NCBI RefSeq assembly: GCF_009674825.1
Contig: NZ_WKJH01000002.1
Coordinates: 556,714-620,713, forward strand
Reading direction: 5' to 3'
DNA: 64,000 nucleotides
From: Maribacter luteus
GTDB taxonomy: Bacteria; Bacteroidota; Bacteroidia; Flavobacteriales; Flavobacteriaceae
Of this stretch, positions 17,184 to 26,656 are shown one piece after another. The number at the start of each line of letters is the position of its first letter. The first letter of the stretch is position 1. Under the pieces are notes generated by a model. The model was not told the DNA's origin. It worked only from the letters and a program-made list of their open reading frames with translations, and did not search any database. The position numbers and the translations under genes are program-made.

Positions 17184-17816
17184 ATGAAGTCAATTACAAT
17201 TAAAGGATCAGAAAGAGAAAGCGTGGGCAAAAAGGCAACGAAAGCCCTACGTAATGCTGGAAAGGTTCCTTGCGTGATATACGGAGGGGAAAAACCATTA
17301 CATTTTTCAGCGGATGAATTATCATTCAAAAACTTGGTTTACACTCCAAATGCACACACAGCTGTGATTGAATTGGATAATGGTGACAAAATTGATGCGG
17401 TAATGCAGGATATCCAATTTCATCCTGTAACCGATAAAATCATCCACATTGATTTTTATCAACTTTTCAAAGACAAAGAGGTTACTATGGATATCCCTGT
17501 AACATTGGAAGGAAACTCTCCTGGGGTAAGAAGTGGTGGTCGTTTGTTATTCAGAAAAAGAAAACTTACCATCAAGGCATTACCGGACAACCTTCCCGAT
17601 TTCTTCAATGTGGATATATCTAAATTGAAAATCGGTCAGAACATTTCCGTTGAGTCGTTAAGAAATGATGATTTCACCATCTTACACCCTGACACCACAG
17701 TAGTAGTACAAGTTAAAACCGCTCGTGCCGCTGTTGCTGTTGAAGAGGATGAAGAAGATGAAGAAGCAGAAGGTGCAGAAGCCCCAGCGGCCGAAGCAGC
17801 TGAGAGCAACGAATAA
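17184..17816 (+). CDS. rplY: 50S ribosomal protein L25 (general stress protein Ctc type)
   Basis: A 210-residue two-domain L25/TL5 (Ctc) protein that binds 5S rRNA. The N-terminal L25 domain runs to about 95 ([27 protein letters not shown]), followed by the TL5 beta domain (about 97-180). A low-complexity acidic Glu/Ala tail (about 185-210) is common in Bacteroidota members. The prs-rplY-pth order is common in this group. A strong terminator follows 20 bp after the stop. Confidence 0.95.
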   Translation: MKSITIKGSERESVGKKATKALRNAGKVPCVIYGGEKPLHFSADELSFKNLVYTPNAHTAVIELDNGDKIDAVMQDIQFHPVTDKIIHIDFYQLFKDKEVTMDIPVTLEGNSPGVRSGGRLLFRKRKLTIKALPDNLPDFFNVDISKLKIGQNISVESLRNDDFTILHPDTTVVVQVKTARAAVAVEEDEEDEEAEGAEAPAAEAAESNE

Positions 17817-17836
17817 ATCGGGTCTAACCCTAAATA

Positions 17837-17866
17837 AAAAGCATCCCGAACATTCGGGATGCTTTT
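17837..17866 (+). terminator. Intrinsic terminator after rplY
   Basis: A perfect 14-bp stem AAAAGCATCCCGAA/TTCGGGATGCTTTT with a 2-base apex and following T-rich sequence. It separates prs-rplY from pth and rules out the longest possible pth start at 17859, which would begin inside the hairpin. Confidence 0.9.
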
Positions 17867-17894
17867 GTATTTTTATAAATATGTTCACCTTTCC

Positions 17895-18524
17895 ATGTTA
17901 CATTTTTTAAAGACCATATTTAAAAGCGAAAGATCATTTTTGAAAGAAACAGACCCTATGAAAAAATTTTTAGTCGTAGGACTCGGTAATATTGGAAGTG
18001 AATATGCCGAAACGAGACACAATATCGGCTTTAAGGTTTTAGACCAATTGGCCAAGACACAGGAATTCACTTTTGAAACCGCGAAACTTGGTGATATAGG
18101 TACATTTAAGATAAAAGGACGTAGTGTTCTGTGCCTAAAACCTTCAACATATATGAATCGAAGCGGCAAAGCCTTGAAGTATTGGATGGAGAAGGAAAAA
18201 ATTCCATTGGAAAATGTTCTGGTAGTAACCGATGATATCAACCTGGAATTCGGTACTATAAGACTGAAAACAAAAGGTAGTGACGGGGGGCACAACGGAC
18301 TCAAGGATATTCAACTCTTTCTCAATTCAACAAATTATAATAGATTCCGTTTTGGGGTAGGCGCCGATTTCAGTAAAGGAAGACAAATAGATTATGTTCT
18401 TGGAGAATGGAATGAAACAGAAAAAACGGCCTTAACCGAAAGGCTCGAAAGATCATCCCAACTAATAAACTCCTTTGTTCTCTCTGGGGTGAAATTAACC
18501 ATGAACCAGTTCAACAATACATAA
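17895..18524 (+). CDS. pth: Peptidyl-tRNA hydrolase
   Basis: Releases peptides from peptidyl-tRNA dropped by ribosomes. The core begins at an internal ATG (17958: MKKFLVVGLGNIG) and shows the catalytic TRHNIGF histidine, STYMNRSGKAL, and DDINLEFGTIRLK with GSDGGHNGLKDI, all family hallmarks. From 17958 the protein is 188 residues, the normal length. The ATG at 17895 adds 21 residues (MLHFLKTIFKSERSFLKETDP), an amphipathic F-L-K-x-I-F prefix resembling annotated starts in some relatives, so I list the longer form. It converges with the lipoprotein gene, 2 bp apart. Confidence 0.93.
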   Translation: MLHFLKTIFKSERSFLKETDPMKKFLVVGLGNIGSEYAETRHNIGFKVLDQLAKTQEFTFETAKLGDIGTFKIKGRSVLCLKPSTYMNRSGKALKYWMEKEKIPLENVLVVTDDINLEFGTIRLKTKGSDGGHNGLKDIQLFLNSTNYNRFRFGVGADFSKGRQIDYVLGEWNETEKTALTERLERSSQLINSFVLSGVKLTMNQFNNT

Positions 18525-18526
18525 AA

Positions 18527-19207
18527 TCAAAGTGCTTTGAAACTAAAAACACCTGATTGCGAACTGTTACCCTCACCATCCCTTGTTATTACCCGCCAAT
18601 AATATGTAGTATCGGCACTTACACTGACTACCTGTTCCAAATTCGTGGAAGTGATTGTTGCGATAAGGTCCACTGGTGGGTTTTCAGTAGAAAAATAGAT
18701 CTCATATCCGGTTATGTCTCCATCGACATCCGCTCCCGTCCATTCTAACGTCACTTCATTGTTTACATCCTTAAAAAGTGATGCGCCATTTTCAGGGTAA
18801 ACCACTTGAGCCGGAAAAGGAGTGTGCGTCTCAACAGAGCCGGCATTATAAAAATACCATACGTTACTACTGGCAGTTTCGGAAACCTCCGTATTCCTAG
18901 ATCTAACGAACCAAGAAAAAGGTTCGCCCTTTTCAATCGGCAATTTGGCCGATACGGCGCTTGTATTCAAGGTTTGGGTAATATTGGTATTTAAATTGGT
19001 TACCCTAAGCTCATAACTATCGGTATGGTCGGCGGCTATCCATTTAAACTCGATTTCACTTGTCGTATCGTTCAGATCACTTCCGGTCGTACATTCCGAG
19101 TCTTTGTCCGGAAAGACCAAACTAGCGGCCTCTGGAGGGCCAGGACTGCTTTTTTTACTACATCCCAACAGAAGAACACCAAATAGCAATAATGCGATTA
19201 CCCTCAT
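18527..19207 (-). CDS. FN3-repeat lipoprotein coupled to the protease gene
   Basis: A 226-residue lipoprotein: signal peptide with lipobox LLLGC (Cys16), then two fibronectin-III-like domains (about 30-120 and 125-226). The second contains EVTLEWTGADVDGDITGYEIYF and TTYYWRVITRDGEGNSSQSG, typical FN3 strands. No catalytic motif is seen. The gene overlaps the end of the metzincin gene by 4 bp, so the two are translationally coupled. It may anchor or assist the secreted protease at the cell surface; that role is inferred. Confidence 0.82.
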   Translation of the reverse strand: MRVIALLLFGVLLLGCSKKSSPGPPEAASLVFPDKDSECTTGSDLNDTTSEIEFKWIAADHTDSYELRVTNLNTNITQTLNTSAVSAKLPIEKGEPFSWFVRSRNTEVSETASSNVWYFYNAGSVETHTPFPAQVVYPENGASLFKDVNNEVTLEWTGADVDGDITGYEIYFSTENPPVDLIATITSTNLEQVVSVSADTTYYWRVITRDGEGNSSQSGVFSFKAL

Positions 19208-22200
19208 TGTTTAACGATTTTAGTTGTTCCTTTTATTCTATCGCCCGTAAACTTAACAATATATACTCCGGATGTCAAAGTTGACATATCCAAAGGAAGC
19301 TCCATACCATCAACGGTAAATGTACCGGCCATTACCAACCTACCTTCCATCGTAAACACCTCGATATTCACGTTCTCCATATAAACCCCTAGAAAAACCG
19401 TTGTAGATGCCACAAACGGATTTGGGTAAATGAAAGGCTGGGCATCTATAAATATAGTTTCTTCATATACACCTTGGCAAGGTATATCGGTATACACTTT
19501 CAACACATTGACCCCTTTCTTTAATCCAAGGGAAATTTGAGAAGCTGATGTTCTAATAATTTCATTGTTCAATTCAATCGTAAAGTCGTCAGAGCCTTGC
19601 AAGGTTAAGACCGTCAAGTCTTCTTCATAAGACACTTTAGAGAGAACTGACAATGCTTCCGGCTGGGAAATTACGACTTCAAAACAATACTCCTCATAAT
19701 CCAATATTCCATCAGTTCCCCCAACACACACATTATAGGTACCGGCCATTAAATTGCCAAGGGTGTAATCGCTACTGAAAGAATCGTTTACGCTAACCCC
19801 GTTACCGGTTATGGCTATTTCATAATCCATTGTTTCCAAAGTTGAGATTTCAATAGCGCCATCATTACTATCATGACATGCTTCACTCTGGGCAGTAACG
19901 GTAAAGTTATCACTTGCAAACCTATATACCGGGCATCCGAAAACATCTACCTCAACACCCAATGGGGTTCCTAAACAAAGATCATCCCCATCATCATAGA
20001 CACCATCTTGATCCTCATCGGGCCTAAAAGCACCTTCTACACAAACATCCATGGAAAAAGCTATTAACGACCCACCGTCAGAAGCCGCGGTATCATCGAT
20101 TTCCAAAATCCACTCCCCGTAGAGCGACTCCCCATTAAAAGAGCTCAATGAGCCTAAAGGTTTAACGGTACCACTAATAGCCGGATCGCCGTTACAGATA
20201 AAATTCCCGGCATCGTCATCAAAGGTCGCATTTACGTTTTCCAAATCCCCACATGAACTTGACATCAAGACCACTGTAGTTCCTGAGGGAGAAATCAACT
20301 TAACCACTAAATCGGCCAAATAACTATGATCCAACTCCACATGAACATTTACATCTGCCAAAGCTATATCATCAAAAAATGCGATTTTCGAAATAATCGT
20401 AGGGGTTTCTACCGGGGATATCTCCAAAGGAAGGTCCGTTGCTTCCTTACTATCACAATTATATTCGACAGTAGTGAAACCGAAAGGATCGGAATACTCA
20501 CCTTCCCCGCAACCATTTATAGGTTTCACCCTCCAAAAATATTCCGTCTCATATTCAAGGTTCAAAGGGGAGTATGTATTATCGGTAACCGTATTCGTCT
20601 CTATAATATCCGTGAACAAAACGTCCGTTGCTATTTGAACTTCATAGGAAGTATATGAGGCCGCATCTTCCCATTCCAAGAAGGAGCTCGCCGAAATATC
20701 GACCGCCCCGTCTGCCGGTGCTAAAGGCACTGCATTCGGAAAAACGTCATCATAAACTTGTAGCTCCAAAGCAATATTCTTGGTAACACTATCTGAAATC
20801 GCCTCAATTTCGATGGCATATAACGCTTCGGGAACACTGGCGGTATTTGAGAATGTTACGGTAACCGTTGTATCATTGACAGCTGTTTCCGGCGAAAAAA
20901 CAATATCCATGCCTAATGGAGGGTTAGGCACACTAAAGGTGACCTCATCCATAAAACCGGCATAAGTCTCATATTCAAATGTAGTAACCAGTTCATTGGG
21001 CTGACAAACTTCGTATTCCAACTCGGTAAAATTCAAAACTACACTAGACTCTTCAATAGTAAAATCAGCGGCATTTACCGCAAAAAATATGTTGTCCTTT
21101 GCCTTGACCATAATTCGGGCCGTAGTTGTCGGAGTACCTGGTAAAACCACTTTATGGTCACCGTCATTTGGCACATCTTCCGCCAAAGGAATCGTAAAGG
21201 TCGCTCCCCCATCTATAGATAATAAAATATCAACCGTTTGAACGTTAACCGGGGCAATATCGGTATTTGCGACATCCCAAACTATATTTTGAGCGGTCCC
21301 GGCGGTATATGTTTGACTAGCGGCCTGCGATATCATTTCAAACGGGCCTGCGCTACTGACCACGGAAACCTGCATTAGATCGGACACTACTTGGCCGCCA
21401 CCTTCAGCGTTGTCCCTGACCGTTAATGCAAAATTCATTTCCCGTTCTACATCAGAAACCGTTTCCCATGAAGAATTTACGTCAGGATTCGTTTCTGTTA
21501 AATTACCCGCCAAAACGCTCGCTAACTTGGGAAAATAACGTGTAGGATCGGTTGTTGGTTTTTGGGAACGGAAATTCGCCCCACTTACATTTGTTGGCCC
21601 AAATGATGATTGGGTCACTACCCCATCGTTAGTTTGTTCCCAAGTATAGGTTAAAATATCGTCAACATCTACATCGGAAGCATTACCCGTTAGGGCGAAT
21701 GCGGTTGACCGTGGTATAGCATAATCACCCATAGGAACTATGACAGGGGGGTTATTGGTAAGATCTACGATTTGTGCACAATCAACCGTATTCAGATACT
21801 CCGATATCTGAAAGATACTGTAATAATGAAAATAATCATCTCCGTTTGCAGCCACATTGTTTACCCCTGAAATACCGGCATATCCCATAATAGTGGTTCC
21901 ACTACCCGGTTCCGCTTGTACTTGGGTACCTTCAGATTCAAAAGACCAGGTATGGTTGGCCCCGAATTGATGTCCCATTTCATGGGCCACATAATCCAAA
22001 TCAAAAGTATCACCTACCGGGTTTTTTTTCGCCGAGTATGCACTGGCCTTTTTGTTATCTGCACACACAGACCCAATATAACCCGCATTACCACTATTTT
22101 GATCACTACTTTCTACCCTATGGAACAAATGGGCCACATCAAAATTCTCAGAACCGATACTATCCGTAATGGCACTTTGCGCCTCGGAGTTTAAATCGGA

Positions 22201-22983
22201 GCCATAGGGATCCGTAGAACTATCTGTATAAATGATCTTATCAGTATCGGGTATGATTTCCAAGGTAACGCCCAAATCAGACTCAAAAACCTGATTGACC
22301 CTCGTAACCGTTGCATTTATAGCTGCCAAAGCGTCTGCAACCGTACCACCATGATATGTGGTATATTCACCTGAAGCCGAAATTGCCAGTCTGAACTTTC
22401 GTAATTTACGATCATCTACCTGCTTAGCGGTTAAGGAAGGTAGCCCTTGAATAACCGAGCTTTTGGTATCACAAATAAATACCTTGTCAACATTGGCTTC
22501 CCCTTCCCTGGAATAAATGAGATAATCCCCTTCATTCGTTTTTTGCAGATAAGTGTTACCTTTTTTATCCCCGTAAACAAACATGGCCTGAATACCTTTG
22601 TGGGACGAACTGAAACGTACCTTATCATCCCTGTTTTTTAAACTATAACCTGAATATGATTTTATTTCGGGGAATTTATCTGCCAACTCTTTGGACAACA
22701 CCGGGGTTTCAACAACCATATATTCAACCATCTCCCCTTTTTCGTTAGGGAAACGAACTGTCCTTGATGATTTTTTTCCGGTATTTCCTTGATTGATTTC
22801 AGTTTTGAACGCAGTCTCATCAAAGGAATAGATTCGACCTTTTTTTACATCAAATCTATTGGAAATCGATGTTTTTAAATTAACGGAACCGGATTCCTGT
22901 TTCCAATAGTTACGTTGTGCATATCCGCAAAAGGAAAGAAATAATATGGATATTGAAAAAACTAGACGTAATTTTGAAACCAT
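19204..22983 (-). CDS. Secreted metzincin (reprolysin-like) protease with P domain and T9SS sorting domain
   Basis: A 1259-residue multidomain exoprotein. A signal peptide (1-22, ending GYAQ) precedes a propeptide of about 180 residues. The metzincin catalytic domain has the zinc motif HEMGHQFGANH at 334-344 and a Met-turn (TTIMGYAG). Ig-like regions follow, then an FN3 domain around 765-850 (APADGAVDISASSFLEWED), a proprotein-convertase P domain around 855-985 (DHSYLADLVVKLISPSGTT; LYGEWILEIDDTA) and a Ca-binding-like DEDQDGVYDDGDD stretch. The C-terminal T9SS type A sorting domain starts PFIYPNPF and ends TSGVYIVKFTGDRIKGTTKIVKQ-like. It is probably exported through the outer membrane and surface-attached or released. 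Confidence 0.92.
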   Translation of the reverse strand: MVSKLRLVFSISILFLSFCGYAQRNYWKQESGSVNLKTSISNRFDVKKGRIYSFDETAFKTEINQGNTGKKSSRTVRFPNEKGEMVEYMVVETPVLSKELADKFPEIKSYSGYSLKNRDDKVRFSSSHKGIQAMFVYGDKKGNTYLQKTNEGDYLIYSREGEANVDKVFICDTKSSVIQGLPSLTAKQVDDRKLRKFRLAISASGEYTTYHGGTVADALAAINATVTRVNQVFESDLGVTLEIIPDTDKIIYTDSSTDPYGSDLNSEAQSAITDSIGSENFDVAHLFHRVESSDQNSGNAGYIGSVCADNKKASAYSAKKNPVGDTFDLDYVAHEMGHQFGANHTWSFESEGTQVQAEPGSGTTIMGYAGISGVNNVAANGDDYFHYYSIFQISEYLNTVDCAQIVDLTNNPPVIVPMGDYAIPRSTAFALTGNASDVDVDDILTYTWEQTNDGVVTQSSFGPTNVSGANFRSQKPTTDPTRYFPKLASVLAGNLTETNPDVNSSWETVSDVEREMNFALTVRDNAEGGGQVVSDLMQVSVVSSAGPFEMISQAASQTYTAGTAQNIVWDVANTDIAPVNVQTVDILLSIDGGATFTIPLAEDVPNDGDHKVVLPGTPTTTARIMVKAKDNIFFAVNAADFTIEESSVVLNFTELEYEVCQPNELVTTFEYETYAGFMDEVTFSVPNPPLGMDIVFSPETAVNDTTVTVTFSNTASVPEALYAIEIEAISDSVTKNIALELQVYDDVFPNAVPLAPADGAVDISASSFLEWEDAASYTSYEVQIATDVLFTDIIETNTVTDNTYSPLNLEYETEYFWRVKPINGCGEGEYSDPFGFTTVEYNCDSKEATDLPLEISPVETPTIISKIAFFDDIALADVNVHVELDHSYLADLVVKLISPSGTTVVLMSSSCGDLENVNATFDDDAGNFICNGDPAISGTVKPLGSLSSFNGESLYGEWILEIDDTAASDGGSLIAFSMDVCVEGAFRPDEDQDGVYDDGDDLCLGTPLGVEVDVFGCPVYRFASDNFTVTAQSEACHDSNDGAIEISTLETMDYEIAITGNGVSVNDSFSSDYTLGNLMAGTYNVCVGGTDGILDYEEYCFEVVISQPEALSVLSKVSYEEDLTVLTLQGSDDFTIELNNEIIRTSASQISLGLKKGVNVLKVYTDIPCQGVYEETIFIDAQPFIYPNPFVASTTVFLGVYMENVNIEVFTMEGRLVMAGTFTVDGMELPLDMSTLTSGVYIVKFTGDRIKGTTKIVKQ

Positions 22984-23034
22984 TCAAGGGTTTTTAACAA
23001 TATCAAATATAAGTCTTTTTATTTTTTATTCTTC

Positions 23035-23961
23035 GTGATAACAGTCCAACGCATCGATAATTATGATAAAGAACATCCTACGGCAATTACCATAGGAACC
23101 TTTGACGGGGTTCATATCGGGCATAGGAAAATCTTGGGCAAACTTATCGAAAATGCCCAAAGCCTGAATTTAAAATCAACCGTACTTACCTTCTTCCCGC
23201 ATCCTAGGATGGTGCTTCAAAAGGACACCGACATTAAATTGTTGAACACCATCGAGGAGAAAAAAATGATATTGGAACATTTAGGTTTGGATTACCTGAT
23301 CATACATCCATTCACCAAGGAGTTCTCCCGATTATCGGCCACCGAGTTTGTTCGGGATATTTTGGTGAATTCACTAATGGCCAAAAAAATCATAATCGGA
23401 TACGACCACCGTTTTGGAAGAAACAGGGAAGCGAACATCAATGACCTGATCGCATTCGGAAATGCATTGGATTTTGAAGTGAGCGAAATTCCTGCTCAAG
23501 AAATCGACGAGGTATCGGTAAGTTCCACTAAAATAAGAAAAGCCTTGGAAGAGGGCGATATCGATGTTGCAAACAGTTATTTAGGCTACCCCTACATGCT
23601 TACAGGAGTTGTACAGAAAGGTAAGGGTTTGGGGCGTACTCTCGATTTCCCGACGGCCAATCTATTTATCAAAGAAACGTATAAGCTCATACCTAAAAAT
23701 GGTGTTTACGTGGTACAAACCAAAATAAATAACAATTTGGTCTATGGCATGATGAATATTGGCTACAATCCTACGGTCGCAGGTAAAGAAAAGAGTATAG
23801 AAGTACATTTGTTCAATTTTAAACAGGACCTTTATGGCCAAAAACTACAAGTAGGAATTTTGGCCCGCCTACGTGATGAACATAAATTTGAATCGGTCTC
23901 CGCGTTAAGGGATCAATTGCAAAAAGACAAAGAAACCTCACTTGCTTTACTAAACGGCTAA
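23035..23961 (+). CDS. ribF: Bifunctional riboflavin kinase / FAD synthetase
   Basis: A 308-residue enzyme that makes FMN and then FAD from riboflavin. The N-terminal adenylyltransferase has TIGTFDGVHIGHRKIL at about 18-33 and SSTKIRKALEEGD near 164. The C-terminal kinase has GVVQKGKGLGRTLDFPTANL near 190-210 and the usual NGVYVV strand. The start is a GTG at 23035; no closer ATG gives a complete first strand. The stop overlaps the start of the HTTM gene by 1 bp. Confidence 0.95.
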   Translation: MITVQRIDNYDKEHPTAITIGTFDGVHIGHRKILGKLIENAQSLNLKSTVLTFFPHPRMVLQKDTDIKLLNTIEEKKMILEHLGLDYLIIHPFTKEFSRLSATEFVRDILVNSLMAKKIIIGYDHRFGRNREANINDLIAFGNALDFEVSEIPAQEIDEVSVSSTKIRKALEEGDIDVANSYLGYPYMLTGVVQKGKGLGRTLDFPTANLFIKETYKLIPKNGVYVVQTKINNNLVYGMMNIGYNPTVAGKEKSIEVHLFNFKQDLYGQKLQVGILARLRDEHKFESVSALRDQLQKDKETSLALLNG

Positions 23962-25292
23962 TGTTCGATCGTATTTTTTTCAGCAAGATCGATAACGCAC
24001 CTTTACTGGTTTTTAGGGTTTTCTTCGGTATCCTCATCACTTTGGAAAGTTTCGGGGCCATTGCCACCGGATGGGTCAAGAACACCCTTATACTACCTAA
24101 AACAACCTTTTCGTTCATTGGCTTTGAATTTCTTCAACCCTTGCCCGGGCCCGGTATGTACTTCTATTTTGTAGTCATGGGAACACTAGGGATCTTTGTT
24201 GCCCTTGGATATAAGTACAGATGGAGTATCATTGGTTTTACCCTCTTATGGCTTTGCGTGTACCTAATGCAAAAAACATCGTACAACAACCATTACTACC
24301 TATTGTTCCTGATTTCTTTCTTGATGTGTTTTTTCCCTGCAAATACCGGGTTGTCGATTGATGCGAAACATAATGAAGCTATTCGTAGCAACACCATGTT
24401 TTCTTATGTTAAATGGATGGTCGTTGCCCAATTGTTCATTGTATATACTTACGCCTCTATAGCAAAATTGTATGGTGATTGGCTCGACTATGGCATAATC
24501 GAAATCTTAATGCGTAGCAGGCAGGATTACCCCATTGTTGGCCCTTTTTTACAGCAACCATGGGTTCATAAAACCATTACCATAACCGGAATAGTCTTTG
24601 ATGCATTGGTCATACCTGCTTTGCTCTGGAAACCCACTCGAAAGATAGCCTTTATCATTGCCATATTTTTTCATCTCTTCAATTCCATAATTTTCCAAAT
24701 CGGCATTTTCCCTTATCTCGCCTTGGCTTTTACCGTATTCTTTTTTGAACCCAAGACTATTCGTGGCATCTTTTTCAGAGACAAAAACAAGAATGCCGAT
24801 AAAAGCATCACAAAACCTTCAAAAGGTAATTTATTCATAGTGGGTTGTAGCCTTTATCTTCTTATACAGATTATTCTCCCAATTAGGCATCATTTTATTG
24901 CTGACGATGTTCTTTGGACCGAGGAAGGTCATCGCTTAAGTTGGCGAATGATGCTTCGAAGCCGATCAGGGAAAATCCAATTCAAGGTCGTGAACCATAC
25001 CAGCGGTAGCGCCCATATTATAAAACTGAAAGACTACCTATCGAAAAAACAAATGCGGAAAATCGCTGCCTATCCCGATTTTATTTGGCAATTTTCACAA
25101 CATCTACGTCAGGAACACCAAGCCAAAGGAGATAGCATATCGGTCTACGCCTTGAATTCCAAAGTAAGTATTAACGGAAAGCCGCTCAAAGCCTTTATCG
25201 ATCCCAAGGTAGACCTGGCGAATGAAAAATGGGATCACTTAAAACATCATGAATGGATATTCCCTTCAAACCATAAAAACAAGACCGAATAA
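23961..25292 (+). CDS. HTTM-domain membrane protein (vitamin K-dependent gamma-carboxylase-like)
   Basis: A 443-residue protein with several membrane segments in the first 300 residues (LLVFRVFFGILITLESFG at 14-31; later YLLFLISFLMCFFP and MVVAQLFIVYTYASIAKLYGDWL). This is the HTTM arrangement shared with vitamin K-dependent carboxylases. The region EEGHRLSWRMMLRSRSG and the C-terminal soluble part match bacterial members. Its substrate is unknown; family membership does not prove gamma-carboxylation. Tight coupling to ribF is a flavobacterial arrangement without clear functional logic. Confidence 0.82.
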   Translation: MFDRIFFSKIDNAPLLVFRVFFGILITLESFGAIATGWVKNTLILPKTTFSFIGFEFLQPLPGPGMYFYFVVMGTLGIFVALGYKYRWSIIGFTLLWLCVYLMQKTSYNNHYYLLFLISFLMCFFPANTGLSIDAKHNEAIRSNTMFSYVKWMVVAQLFIVYTYASIAKLYGDWLDYGIIEILMRSRQDYPIVGPFLQQPWVHKTITITGIVFDALVIPALLWKPTRKIAFIIAIFFHLFNSIIFQIGIFPYLALAFTVFFFEPKTIRGIFFRDKNKNADKSITKPSKGNLFIVGCSLYLLIQIILPIRHHFIADDVLWTEEGHRLSWRMMLRSRSGKIQFKVVNHTSGSAHIIKLKDYLSKKQMRKIAAYPDFIWQFSQHLRQEHQAKGDSISVYALNSKVSINGKPLKAFIDPKVDLANEKWDHLKHHEWIFPSNHKNKTE

Positions 25293-25332
25293 AATAGTTA
25301 AACCCTCGATTGAAACATTGATCAATTAACCT

Positions 25333-25340
25333 TAAATTTG
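25333..25340 (+). promoter_or_regulatory. -7 promoter element of serS
   Basis: TAAATTTG is a perfect -7 box, with TTG about 20 bp upstream as a possible -33 element. The serS ATG lies 20 bp downstream. Confidence 0.65.
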
Positions 25341-25360
25341 CCCCTTAACAATAAAATTCC

Positions 25361-26632
25361 ATGCTACAGCTACAGGTCGTAAGAGAAGAAAAGGATAAAA
25401 TCATCACCGCTTTAAAAAAACGGAATATTGATGCTGCCCCATTATTGGAAAAAGTACTTCAATTGGATGAAAAAAGACGTACCACCCAATCTTTATTGGA
25501 TAATACCTTGGCCGAGTCCAACAAATTATCGAAAGAGATCGGTATGCTTTTTAAAAGTGGCAAAGCTCAGGAAGCGAATGTTTTAAAAGAAAAGACCGGA
25601 AGCTTAAAGGAAGATTCCAAACGTCTAAGTGAAGAACTGAATACTGCCGCAAAGGAATTGCAAGATGTACTGTATCAAATTCCGAACATACCCGACGACC
25701 TTGTTCCCGCCGGTAATTCAGAGGATGATAATGAGGAAATTTTCAAAGAAGGGGATATCCCAACTTTAGACCCGAACGCATTACCACATTGGGAACTTGC
25801 CAAAAAATACGACATCATAGATTTTGAGCTTGGTGTAAAGATCACCGGCGCAGGTTTTCCGGTGTACAAAGGTAAAGGGGCTAGACTACAACGTGCTTTA
25901 ATCGCATATTTCTTGGACAAGAATACAGAAGCCGGCTACACTGAAATGCAGGTACCTCTTCTTGTGAACGAAGCATCGGGTTACGGTACGGGCCAGTTAC
26001 CCGACAAAGAAGGACAAATGTACCATGTAGGTGCCGATGACCTTTATTTGATTCCTACGGCGGAAGTACCCGTTACCAATATATTCAGGGATGTTATCAT
26101 CAATGAAAACGACTTCCCTATTTGCTTAACCGGTTATACGCCTTGCTTTAGAAGAGAGGCAGGAAGTTATGGCGCCCATGTACGTGGACTTAACCGCCTT
26201 CATCAATTCGATAAGGTAGAAATAGTCCGTATTGAACACCCCACAAATTCTTATAAGGCCTTAGACGGAATGGTAGAACATGTAAAGACCATATTAAAAG
26301 ACTTACAGTTACCCTATAGAATTTTACGTCTTTGTGGTGGGGACCTTGGTTTTACTTCTGCACTTACTTACGATTTTGAGGTTTTCTCTACGGCACAGGA
26401 CCGTTGGTTAGAGATCAGTTCCGTATCCAACTTTGAAGCCTTCCAGGCCAATCGACTAAAGCTTAGGTATAAGGACGAAAATGGGAAGACCCAATTGGCG
26501 CACACCTTGAATGGCAGCTCATTGGCATTACCAAGGGTTTTGGCAGGCATTTTAGAAAACTACCAAACTCCGGAAGGCATAAAAATACCGGATGTACTGG
26601 TTCCCTATTGTGGTTTTGATATAATAGACTGA
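25361..26632 (+). CDS. serS: Seryl-tRNA synthetase
   Basis: A 423-residue class II aminoacyl-tRNA synthetase that charges tRNA-Ser. The N-terminal long-arm coiled coil (about 30-105, rich in K/E) binds the tRNA. Motif 2 is CFRREAGSYGAHVRGLNRLHQF (near 258-280), and motif 3 is LNGSSLALPRVLAGILENYQ (near 385-405). TAEVPVTN and GGDLGFTSALTYDFEVF are further family marks. The length is normal. Confidence 0.97.
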   Translation: MLQLQVVREEKDKIITALKKRNIDAAPLLEKVLQLDEKRRTTQSLLDNTLAESNKLSKEIGMLFKSGKAQEANVLKEKTGSLKEDSKRLSEELNTAAKELQDVLYQIPNIPDDLVPAGNSEDDNEEIFKEGDIPTLDPNALPHWELAKKYDIIDFELGVKITGAGFPVYKGKGARLQRALIAYFLDKNTEAGYTEMQVPLLVNEASGYGTGQLPDKEGQMYHVGADDLYLIPTAEVPVTNIFRDVIINENDFPICLTGYTPCFRREAGSYGAHVRGLNRLHQFDKVEIVRIEHPTNSYKALDGMVEHVKTILKDLQLPYRILRLCGGDLGFTSALTYDFEVFSTAQDRWLEISSVSNFEAFQANRLKLRYKDENGKTQLAHTLNGSSLALPRVLAGILENYQTPEGIKIPDVLVPYCGFDIID

Positions 26633-26656
26633 TCCGGTTTTTTGTAAACCTTAACA

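Noticed and set aside
17859..17894. Longest start for pth
   Set aside because: It begins within the rplY terminator stem, so the codons could not be translated from a properly placed start.
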